From positions 547,738-611,737 of the forward strand of contig LSYV01000037.1 of the NCBI GenBank assembly GCA_001584585.1: DNA of 64,000 nt, written 5' to 3'. Origin of the DNA: Gonium pectorale. Taxonomy: Eukaryota > Chlorophyta > Chlorophyceae > Chlamydomonadales > Volvocaceae. This document shows, in pieces, positions 12,620 through 24,100 of this stretch. Position numbers and translations under genes: made by a program. How positions within the stretch are numbered: the first letter of the stretch is position 1; each line of letters begins with the position of its first letter. The notes under the pieces are model-generated. The model worked only from the letters and a program-made list of their open reading frames with translations. It was not told the origin of the DNA and ran no database searches.

Positions 12620-15600
12620 ATGGCCACCGCAACGAGACTTGCAAGCTCGGCGCACTCCAGGTGCCAACGCTTATAGATACACACATTTATCTCGCCATAA
12701 TTGATTTGCTTGGAATTCACATACTGACGCAGGACGGCGTGCCAGCCCTCCACCTCGGGGCGACACTTGCTCTACGCGCCTCCCTCATCATGCCGGCGAC
12801 TGCCAGCGCGGCGCCTAAGCCACCACATCCGGTAATTACAGTCGAGCGTCGTCGGGCAGCGAGAGGGCCGCGTCTCTCCGCAGCTGACCCACGCCAACGC
12901 CGTTTGGACCGGTCGCAGGGCCGCCGCAGGCGGCGACTACATGTCAGAGCGCCGCGCCGATGAGGAATACATGAAGGTCCGGCTGCTGCGCTTCTGGGCG
13001 GGTGTTGCAGCCCTTCTTGGACCGTCCTCCCGGGCGCCGCTGGCTACCGCCGCGGCGGTTGTCTGCTGCTCGCCGCCCGAGCCGCTCCCCCTCCATGTGC
13101 CCCCTCCTCCCACAGGAGTATCAGGGCCTGAAGGACCAGCTCATGGACAACACGCGGAAAAGCGGCGCCGTGGTGGCCGCGTACCTGCTGCTCACGGTGG
13201 ACGGGCAGGTGGGGCGGCCCCAGCGGGGCCGGGCCGGCTCGACAGTGGCAGCTGACGGGACGGCATGCAGCATCCTCAGCCCCTGGCGCCGGTGCCTTGG
13301 TAGCCGCCTGGCAAGCGCTTGCTCGCTGCATGGGTCTGCAGCGGGACTTCACGGCGGGCCCCTGCGCCGGGTGGTGGGGTGGGCTGGGGGCCTCGGCCGC
13401 CGCACGGGCCTCCGAGGCTGTGCAGCTCTGCCGCCGTCTCCACACACCCCCTCGCGACCCCGTCAGCCACGTGCGGCGCCTGGGTGCGCGGGCTCTGTCA
13501 CGCCGCTGCTCTCCTCCGGTGCTCACACTGTGCGCGCCGCCCGCCCGCCCGCCCGCCCGCCCGCGTACGGGTCCCCCGTGGAGGCCGCCGCCAGAGCCAT
13601 CCTTATACCCCACCACCCGCATGTGCCTCCGTCATTTGCTCCCCGCCCCGCCCTTGGGGCCACTTGGCCCGGAATGCGAGGGGACGCTGGGAACCGCTCG
13701 CCGCTGAGCCTTTCACAAATCGCAACGACGTGCGCCTGCATCCCTTATCCACTGACAATGCCTTCCAACCCCATGGCATCGCCGCGCCTGTCCTGGCCGC
13801 GGCCCCCTCCCAATCCAGGCTATTGAGAATGCCTTCCAAACCCACTACCCCCTAATCCAGGCTGCTCTGTGCACGCTGCTGGGCACCGCCGCCAGCTACG
13901 CCTACCTGTCCTGGCTGTACCGGGACGTCGACAGCTACACGGCCGACACGGTGGTGCCCATGATGGAGGCGGAAAAGGTGGAGCCTGGGTGGTGTGTGGG
14001 GCGGCGGGAGGAGACGTGCGGGAGGGTGGGCTCGAGGCCGGGGGGGGGACGGGCAGCGCAGGCGGGACCGACGCGAGGCGGGGCATCGATCGATCCTCGC
14101 GCTGCAGTCAGGAGCACTGTCGGCGTGCGTTGCGTGGGGGCTGGAGGGGTGGAGAGGAGGGATGGAGGTGGAGCCACCCGGCAGCTGTCCGGCTGTGCCC
14201 GTGTTCAAATGGAACGACGCATACGACGAGCGTAAGCGCGAAAATGGTGGTGTAATCGTAGGACCCAGCTCCAGAGGGATTCGAAGGGGTGATGTCCCTG
14301 CATATTAGTTCGGTGGCGACCACCACCGTAGCCCCCGATGCGGACTAGAATTCTCTCTGGGATGACCCTATGCAATGCCGTGCTGGGATGCACCTAGTCT
14401 GGCCTACGTGCATCGCATGCGGGCTGGTGCATGTCTCCCGGCCACCGGCCCACCCAGCCCCCCAGCTGTGCCCGTGTGTGCGACACAGGCGGATGCCTCG
14501 GGACGCGTCCTCGCCCTTCCCGCCCTCCCCGTCACAGCTCCTTCACCTCGCCCCACCTCACCCCTAGCCCCTGCCCCCAAATCCCCGCTCCCCTCCTAGA
14601 TCGAGAACACGCTGCTCCGCCGCCTGGCCAAGCTGGGCTGCGCCTACCGCCAGGCGCTGCAGCCGCGGCTGCTGGTGCCGGTGGCGCTGGCGGCCGGCTG
14701 CGCGGCCTACAACCGGCTGGTGGGGCCGGAGGCGTCGCTTGACACGCTGCACCAGGGCTGCCTGCTGGGCGGCTTCCTGGCCTACAAGCTGGCGCTGGTG
14801 GTCAAGGTGGCGGATGACCTGACACCCAAGGTGGGGATGTGGGATGGAGGGGTGGGGGCGCAATGCTGGCCGGGGGGTTAGTAAAGGAGAAAGGGGTCCC
14901 CGTCGCGATGCGGGGTGCCGAACCGCAATTCGAGGTTGAGATGCTGGCGCTCGGCGCATGCCAGCCAGCCAGCTATCTCCCAGACTGCATGCTGTGTTGG
15001 CGCACGCCAGGCCGCTGGACGTAGCCGGCAGCCGTGAGGTCAGCTAAGTTGGTGAGGGGACGCGCGAGGCGCAGGGGCCAAAGCCGCCGCGCCGTGGGCC
15101 TTTAATCGATCGCTGTTTTGGCGAGGCGTTGAGCCCCGGCCCTTCCGGCCTGCGGCGCTGCGAGGTCACCAAGGGGCTCCCCATGGCCACCGGACCCGGG
15201 GGGGGGGGGAGGGGAAGGGCGGGGATCTCGCCCCGAACGGCGGTAATACGGTATGGCAGGGCGGGAAAGCGGTACCGGCGCGGGGGGGTGGACATGCTGC
15301 GGAGCGTCTCGGCTGCGAATCCGAATGCACCCAAGGGAGAGATGGGCCGTGGCCTTCGGTGCGCCCGCGTGGCGGCCCGCATGCAGGGGTCGAAACGGCG
15401 CCCTCGCTCGCCGCGTAGATGCCGCGCGGCATGTCCTCTGGCGCTCTGGGCTCATCTCGCACATATTTACCCACGTAAGCGGCCTTCCACCAAGCCATTT
15501 CGGGTCTGTCTTATCAGATGCCTCCGGCCCCTCCTAACGTGCTGTCCCGCTACCAACAAGACCCAACCAACCCGCTCCCACAACCCAACACCCGTACTCA

Positions 15601-15896
15601 ACTCCCGAACCCACGCACAACGCTCAACGCCCACACACACAACGCCCCGCTCCCGCACCCGCCAGACCTACGCGGACGCGGCGGAGAGCCGGCCCCGCGT
15701 GGAGCCCATCGAGGACGAGCTGGACATGTTCGGCCGCCCCAAGCGCCGCACGGTGCGGATGCCCACAGAGGCGCTGCCCGAGGGCGCGGAGCCGGAGAAA
15801 ATGCCCCTCGCGGGGCTTATACTGGCGGCGGAGGGCTCGGAAGCGGCGGCGGAGGGCGAGTCGGCGGGGAAGCAGGTGCTGGAGCCGCGGCGGTGA
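12620..15896 (+). CDS. Probable plastid membrane protein, four hydrophobic segments
   Basis: Seven exons: 12620-12660, 12733-12831, 12919-13003, 13116-13208, 13861-13977, 14600-14830, 15666-15896; 298 aa, all phases consistent. Residues 1-47 are rich in Ala/Ser/Arg/His without acids (MATATRLASSAHSR start), typical of a chloroplast transit peptide. The mature part begins with an acidic/basic helix (SERRADEEYMKVRLLRFWAG). Two hydrophobic helices follow (around 83-130), with WLYRDVDSYTADTVVPM between the pairs, then two more (around 170-215) ending KVADDLTPK, and a polar tail with EPIEDELDMFGRPKRR. The size and helix count recall AtpI/UncI-like green-lineage proteins (the CGL160/CGLD22 sort), but this is a weak recollection, not a motif match. 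The donor of intron 3 (GTTGCA) is poor; it is the only nearby one that keeps the frame. The N-terminal two exons rest on splice logic only. Confidence 0.7.
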
Positions 15897-18141
15897 ACGG
15901 AGCCGGCGGGGAGGGATGAGAAAGGCAAGGGGGGCCGGCTGCCGGGCATTGCGGTATGGTTATTAAGGGAGGCAGGGAGGGAGAGGGGATTCGCGGTAGC
16001 GCTCGGTACCGAACGAAGGCTTTGAAGGCCCTGAAGAATTGGGAGCTGCGAACGGGAGGGTCCTTGTTGTCGGGAGCAAATCTGTCGCGGGTGGGCAGGG
16101 TTCCCTGCTTTGGGCCGGAAGGCCGGTGCTGCACTTCACGGGCAGCATGCACGTGCACGGGCACGCGCGGAAGGTGTCTGTCGTTGGCTGGTGGCGGCAG
16201 GTGAGGGCGGCAGAGGGGGGTGCGTGAGCAAGTCCAAGTCGGTGGGCGCCATCGCAGGTTGTTGTTATTGTGGCTTTCCACTGGAGTTTTCTGTGATGTC
16301 GCCCGCTGGTGAGCAGTCGTGGCTTTTCAGGCGATTGACTTATGCAGTTTGTTACACCGTAGCCGTGCGGGCGTGGAGCCGCCGCTGTTGATAACCCGGG
16401 TCGGTGCGGAGCAGGTGGCGGTCGGTGCGCGCGGCGGCCGCGTTTGTCGACGATGGTGCGCCTCTGGGGCCAGGCATGAGGCATGACGCACGAGGGGTGC
16501 TCGAACGCAGCAGCGAGCTGCGCGAGCTGGGCCCTTTGGCTGCCTGCTGCGCTTCGTACGTCGAGGACGCAACCTTGCCCATGTGCCAGGCACATGCGGT
16601 ACACAGACCAGGCGATGGCGCAAGCCCGGCCATGTAGCGGAAACTGTAGCGGCGAACGAAACCAGGGTGCATTGAGCATCTCGCCTTCATGCCCCGGCAG
16701 GGACTGGGGACCAGGCCCCTCAGAACGTCGCCAGTAACCCGCCCCGGTGACCATAAGGAGCTTCTGAGCCCATGGCCGCCGTGACCCTCCCCAAGCTGGC
16801 TCACGTATTTGTGACGAACGACGCGTTCGCCGATGTCCGAGCACCGGCCTAAGGAGGGAGGGATGCAGAGGCTGCGAGCTCGCACACGCCACATGGTCAA
16901 CAACGGAATGGCACATTCGGCGTAAGATCTTGGGCACATGGGTTGGCGGGGTGCACGCACGTGGGTCTGTCGGCCTGCCAGGGGCGTCACGCTGATCTGC
17001 AACGGACCTGCAGGCCGCCCGCCTGGCAGCCCCGCAGCGGTCAGCAGGACTTCCATGGCGACCATCACCGACCACGACATCGCCCTTCCTGGCACGGGTG
17101 CGGGTGCAACGGACCTGACCACCTGCAACGGTCAAGGTGTGGCTATTGCAAGAGAGACGGTACGGCAAGAGACGCGGTACTCTGCGGTTACAGAGGGCTC
17201 GAGTGTATACAAGGCAAGCGTGGAACATATGTTAAAAAGGAAAACATGTGTGTTGGCGTGCGCATGATGGATGCGCACGGCGCTGTACTGCGTAAAGGAC
17301 GTGTTCGGGATCGATGGTCGCTTGCATATTAGGAATCAAACGCAGATGAAACACAAAGGCATGGCGTGCGCAGATCACAAGCTCCGCAACCATGATCACG
17401 TACCGGCAACATGCCGCACCCAGTTGGCTGCTGGCATTAGACAAGACGCGCGAAGCAAACGATCCATTTATGGGATTGTAGGACGAGATGCGCAGCACAG
17501 TTTCTCCATTTATGGGATATAAAGACGAAAAGCGCAGCAGCAGCACAGTCTATTGACATTGGACGAACATATGTACGACGAGCCCACGTTGGGTAGACGA
17601 TCCTACACATTCAGAGCAGGGCCAGAATTCCCGCCGTAGCGGCTACAACCCGGTAATTAACACCGCTCGCCAAGGGCGGCGCATCAGTAAGCATATATCG
17701 CAATGCGATCACCGCAAACTCGGCTCCGTGTACGGCAACTTGTTCATCGTGCAGCATGGCGACATGGCTGCATTCGTACCGTCGCATTGCAACCGTACGG
17801 CGCCACAGGTGGGAAGTCGCATGGGTAACCCCACAAGAAGTGGAGGTCGTGGCAAGCTCCCTTCGGCGTGCCGGTATGCACGTAAAGGCACCAGAGACCC
17901 ATGCTACTCCGCATCCCACACCTGGAGTGCGAAGAAAGACGAAAGAACCGATCACAGCCCATTTGACACCTCAAAACGAAAGCCTCCACCAGCAGCGCTG
18001 TGCGGCGATCCAGGGCGCACAGGCTGCACAGCTCCCGTGGGTACACCGGGCGAGGAGCCTTCGGGGGAGCCGGCGCACAACGCCGCCCGCTGCCTCTTCC
18101 TCGTCCTCCCCCACCCAGAGTGACCCGTGGGTCGCTGCCAC
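15897..18141. other. Intergenic, convergent 3' ends
   Basis: About 2.2 kb between two convergent genes. I see no convincing coding frame. A TGTAA for the minus-strand gene sits at 17188-17192. Confidence 0.55.
17188..17192 (-). terminator. TGTAA polyadenylation signal candidate
   Basis: On the minus strand, about 950 nt past the stop of the glutaredoxin/anion-channel gene. It is the first such pentamer I found downstream of that stop. Confidence 0.3.
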
Positions 18142-21100
18142 TCAGTAGTAGCGCTCCCACACCGCACTGACGCCGCGCGGGACGATCTCGGGCAGCTCGG
18201 CCGTGATGCGGCGCCAGTTGACCGCGTCCACACCCTACAATTGGGTAAGCAGGGCGGACAGGCGGCAAGACAGGGAGACGCAGCGTGTTGGTTACGTGCA
18301 TTCCGGCCCGTGCGAGTTGACTGAATGGGGCCGGCAGCAGCAGCGGCGCCCGGAAGCAGCTAGCAACAAGCCCGTCCAGGAAAGGTGTCGTAAGCAACGT
18401 CGCGCGCTGACTCGCCGCACAGCACCCACGGCACGCGGAGGCAGCAGGGACCTCAGGGCAGACCGGAGCCCGCGCACAGCCCCCCCACGCGCACCTTGGC
18501 GAGGATGAGCCCGAAATGGTGGCAGCGCTCGGGCATGGCCCACAGCAGCGTCTTGATGAAGCGCACGCGCTGGTGCAGCATGGGCATCGACTCCACCAGC
18601 AGCGGCAGCAGCACGTGCCACGTGTCGGCGGGCGTGGCGACCCAGCACTGCGCAGGGCAAGGGCGGGTGCAGGGAGCTGTGGAGCGGCGATGCGGGTGCA
18701 ACGCAAGAGGACAAGACGACGTCACTTCAGGGAACTCCCCATCCCAAGGCGGACGGGCTCGCTCAAAAGCTCTGTCGGGGCTCTGTCACATGCAGTCGGC
18801 GGGACCGGTTCAGAAAACACACGCCTGCCCAGGTCATGCCAAAGCCGGGCGCAGGGGCGGAAGGTCTTGGGCCAAGCCCTCCCGCAAGCCCCTGGACACG
18901 CTGGCACGTTGCCGCCCGCCCCGCACCCACATCGCGGATGATCTGCTTGGCCAGCGCCAGGGGGATGTACTTGCGCGGCATGTTCTGCAGGTGGTCCTCC
19001 TCCCAGCGCAGGTGTGCCGCGATGGCGGTGCCGTACGCCTCGATGGCCGCGGTGATCTCGGACGCCGCGGGGCCGCTGACGGCGGAGCCAGCGGCAGCGA
19101 GCATGCGGTCGACGCTGCGGGTGGGGTATAGGGTGGTGTGTGTTGAGGGGTATGAGGGTGGGGGTGCGGTCCAGCAGACAAGGATGTCGAGACCCCGGAG
19201 CACCGCCGTGCGCATCCACACACGCACTCCCCTCGTACCCCTCGCTCGTCCCCGGTGCCTACCTGCCCTGTCCGCACGCCCGCCCGCGCGCCTGCCCAAT
19301 GCACTTTGGCCCCCACTGCCTCCGGCCTCCCACCACCTACTTCTCGACGGTGCGCTCCAGGTCCTGGTGCTGCACATCCGCCTCATGGGTGAGCGCGGGG
19401 AAGAACTCGTTGTAGGTCTTGAAGATGACGTCGTCCTCGTGGCGGCCGTGCTCCAGGTGGGCCATCGACACGGCGGCCCAGGTGGCGCTGCGGGGAGGTA
19501 ACCGGACAGGCCGGGCTCACTCGCGTGTACGCCGTTTCATACATATATGGACGCAGCGCCATGGAGCCATGGCGGCAGTGGTGAAGTGGAGCCAACGTCG
19601 CGGGAGTTCCTGCACCACGTGGAGTGAACCTGGGCCCTCTGGCCCCGGGTCGGCTTACCATGAGCTGCCGGCGGCTCAGGGTGGCATGCCTGCTCGCGCC
19701 TCTTTCGCAGTGGTACACTGCACACATCGAGCACGCGTTTCGCCTTCCCAACACGCCGTTGGCATTCCCAGCAGCAGCCCCGCCGCGCGCCGTTCGCGGC
19801 CTGCCGCACCCACCGCAGCGACGCCAGCGATGCCTCGTTGTGTCCGCAGTCCTTGGCCTCGGCCAGCAGCTTGGGCAGCACGCCGCGGAGGGCCTCGTGG
19901 GTGAGGCGCATGAACGACATGGGTCCCCACTTGTAGTCGGGAGTGAACACCTGCGGATGCGCGCGGGGCGGCGCCGAGGGGAGAAGGGACAGGCGCTCGA
20001 AGTCCGCGCCCGTACCTTCAAGTCCAAACGACTAGTGGCATCGTGACGTTTTTTTCGGAGATACCGTTACAGGGCCGGGCACCAACGGCGGCGCCTGCTT
20101 GTACGCAAATGAAGAGTGTCTCACGAAGGAGGGAGTACGTGGGTGGCTTGCAGCTACGGGGCGGCGGCCACGCGTGCGCACGGGCTGCGCACCTGGCGGC
20201 GGACCAGCGCGGCGAGGGTCTGCATCAGTAGGTTGGCGTGCAGCCAGCTGGTGATGAAGAGTGTGGCGTAGGCAATGGCCTCCTGCGGGGTCAAGGCCGT
20301 AGTGGGGAACACCAAGGCCGGAGAGGGGGTAGGGGTAAGGAAGACACAGGGCTGTCCGCCAGAGTTGCCTGGGCCATGCCCGCCACCCGTTCCTCGCCAG
20401 ATGCTCCACTGGTCAGTCGCCAGTAGGCTACTCAGTGCCCCTGCGAGCGGAAGGCAGTGGCGCACTGCCGCTGCAGTCACCGCTTGGCTCAATGCCCGCT
20501 CCTAATCCTCCACCGTCGTACCCTCTCGGCACGCATATCCTGTTGCGCGCCCCTTACCCAGACTTCGTCTGTTCGACACGCAACCCGGCGCCACCGCGCG
20601 TGCTGGGAGGCCACTCTCTCATCCGACCGCCCGTAGTCACACGCCGTCAGGCGATACCCCTGGCCGCTGGCCACATCCTTGGACCCCCACGCACGTACCG
20701 ACAGGTCGCCCGGCTTGAGGAGGTTGTAATAGATGGCGCACATGGACATGGCAGCCGAGGGGAAGCCGGCAGCCCAGTACGACATATCGAAGCGCAGGCG
20801 ACCAAAGTACGGCCTGAGCAGCAGCAAGCATACACAGGGGCGGGCGGGCCTGTCAGTAGCACGGCGGATACGCTGACGTGAGCAGGCTGGCTGCGGGGTC
20901 CCGAGAGCGGCGACGGCTCGCGACAGACACCCACGCCACCCGACCCAACCCTACCCTGTCGTGGCTAGATGTAGTGCGCGTTCCGTTCCCTTTCGGCGCC
21001 CTTTGTGGCTTGCACCTCCAGGGCCTCTCACCGGAAGAAGCAGAAGAGCAGCACGACCGCAAGCGCAATGGCCATCCAGTGCATGTTGATGAAGATGAAG

Positions 21101-24100
21101 TCGTTGAAGCCGTTGCCCAGGGCGCCCTGGCCCATGGCCAGCACCTCCACCACCGGGCCGTAGCACGACAGGTAGGCGATGGCGCCGATGGCGGGGGCGG
21201 CCACCCACACAGCCAGCATGGGCCGCACTCGGTCGTCTGGCGGTGACGGGGTTGTGTGCGAGGGGAGGGGAGGGGTGGCCCAGGGGCGGGGTCTTGTCAG
21301 TCCGGGAGCAGACCTGGGTGGTCTTGAGGGGTGGGAGTGGCGCACAAGGGAGTGCAGTTGGATAGGCCAGCAGGTCGGTTGGCGGGTGTCGGCTGGCCGG
21401 AGGTCGCCCCTGCCCATGCACGCCGCTTGCCAGCGCGTTGTTAAAGCTCGAGTGGAACAGCCGCCACCCGCCCTTGCCTGCGCCCTCCACGGCTCCAACC
21501 ACCCCCACCCCGGCCTCCTTGCCTCACCGTAGTCGGGCATTACGAAGGCCTTGTACAGAGTGATGGCGAACAGGGCGACCCACATCAGGAAGGCGAACGC
21601 AAACCTGTCGCAACAAAGGACAGCGAGCGGCGTGTTGAGAGCGGGTCCGGGACGCAGTCGCAGTGCGCTAAGTGGCCTCATCCCCCAGCACCACCGCCAC
21701 CCAGAGCGGACGACCAAATGGCCCCAAGCCCCCGGTTTGCCACATGCCTAGTCCCGAAGCACCATTATCCCAGTCCCGAAGCACCCTTGGCTCCGCCCCC
21801 CCCCCCGCCGCCGTCTCACCATAGCTGCATGGCGTCCCGGTAGGCGCTGTCCAGCATGGGCCCCACAGCGGCCGCTACGAAGTTGCCAACCGGCATCATC
21901 ATCCAGCTGGCGTTCACGTGCTCCAGCTCCTTCTTGAGCGCAATCCAGCCTGCCACCTGCACGGGGGAGGCCAAGCGGGTTGCCGGCGGGTGAGACGGCC
22001 TGAGAGCCCGGGATGCAATCATGAAGACTGCGCTCCGCAATCGTAGGGTTGCGTTCGACGCGTCGTAAGCACGAGCTCGTGCATACGGGCCCATGCACGG
22101 TCCGCCGCCAGAGAGGGGGCTGAGGACTCACCCAGATGATGGAGATGAGGAGCGAGGTGGGGGCGCCGATCCAGAACAGCACCTTGGCAAACGCGGGGTC
22201 ACGCTCGCGCTCGATGAAGGCGAACAGGACCAGGGTTACCTGTCGGGCAGGGCCGGCAGGAAGGCGGTCGGTTGGTTGGCGGCATGGCAGGGGACGGGGG
22301 AAATGGAGTGGGCTGGGGCGGGGGAGGAACGCGCATCACAGCGCGTGCGCCCGCATACGGACACGGCATGCCTCGGCCCTCGCTGCGTCGAGCCGCAACG
22401 CGCAGCGCCCGAGGCGAGATGGGGGTTTGAGGTCTGAGCTCGACTTACCCAGGGCAGGGCGAAGCAGTTGCCATTGATGTTGTGCGCCAACTCCTTTGCG
22501 ACCTGCAACACACACAGGTGGGCAGGGGAGCGTCCGGAGGCGGAAGACACCGTGACCTTTCAGACCTGTCCAGGCGCCGGCGAGGCTCTTACGCATCATA
22601 CCCGGCCCGCCTGCCATCTCCCCCCACACACACACACAACATGACCACGTACACATACACCCCTGCCCCTCACCTTGCGCGGGTACATCACCATCTTGAG
22701 CAGGTACAGCACCACCCACAGGAAGTACCAGATGGCGGATGCGATGCCGACAGAGTACCACACGGCGGCCGGCACGCCCAGCCCGCTGTGTACTGGGTCG
22801 GCGGCGTTCCAGGCGCACGCCAGGCCCACAAAGCCCAGGTGCATCACAAAGTGGGTCAGCTTGACGTGCTTGATGGGGTGGAAGTCCTCGCGGGTCATGT
22901 CGTCGGTCTGGGGGTGCGGGGTTGGTTCAGGGATGGGTCGGGGAGGGAAATGGCAGGAGGGGGCAGGGAACAATGAGCAAGCAGTGGCGGGATCACAGCT
23001 GCGGGTGACATGACAAGTGGTGCAAAGCTTCACGGTACAACAGAGCGCTCTGCACTGGAGAGGCTCATAAGGGTTAAGCGGATGAGTGCGAGGCGCATGT
23101 GGTCGGCATGAGTGGGCAGGGAAGGAGCGCGGCGGGGGAGCAGGAATGGCCACATCGGTGAGGTTCAGGGTGGGCGCGGACGCCAGCCCGTCCGCCAGCC
23201 ACCAGCCCGCGCACCGATGCCGCTACAGCTTGCACGACCCGGGCGCTTCGCGGTACTGCGGGTACTGTACGGCGACAGCAAAACCTGGATCTTATCGTGC
23301 AGCACACACACAACCGTACCTTGGTCTTGTACTTGTAGTCGATGACCAGCGGGTTCGCGTCATCAAAGTGCCTGATCAGGATCTGTGGCGCGCCCTCGTT
23401 TAGGCGCTTGTTCATGTCGTCGTAAGTGTACTCGACCTGGGGATAAGGGGTGGGCCGGAAACACAGCCTTACTTACCGAAACAGGCTCAAGGGGGCATGG
23501 CAGTAGTAGCGAGCGCAGCCAGGGAGCCCGAGTAACAGACGTTTGGATCCCGAGGGTTCCAACCGTGTCAGCGCTGACGTGTGCGACTGGTGGCAGGCAG
23601 CAGACTCTCGGCAGCGCGGAGAGGGAAGTGGCGATGAACGAAGTAAGCCCCACCGTCGGAATGGGAACACGGCTGCGTACATGCGAAGGCCGCCCTCCCT
23701 GCCTCCCAACGGCGCGGGCAGGCCCGGGTGGGCCTGCCGCCCGAAGGCCCTGACGGGCACCGTTTGCCTTGCCCGCCCCCTCCGGCGACCCAGACAGACC
23801 CATCGCAAAGAGGAGACGCCGCAGCCTGGCTGTCCGCCTCACCTCGGCCTTGCTGTCAATGAAGGTCTGGTAGACCGTGTCGCTGACGAGGCCGAAGCGG
23901 ATCATGAGGCCGAACATCCAGCAGCCCAGGCAGAAGTCGACCACGGAGTCCAGCAGCGCCGCCATGCCGAACGCGCACGTGAAGGCCAGGCCGACGTTGA
24001 CCAGCTGCGGTTGGAGCGGCAGACGAGCGGGGGCCAGCACAGGGGCGGGCAGAATGCTCAGTCCAGAAGGCAGAGGCTCAGTCCAGAGGGCAGAGTGCTA

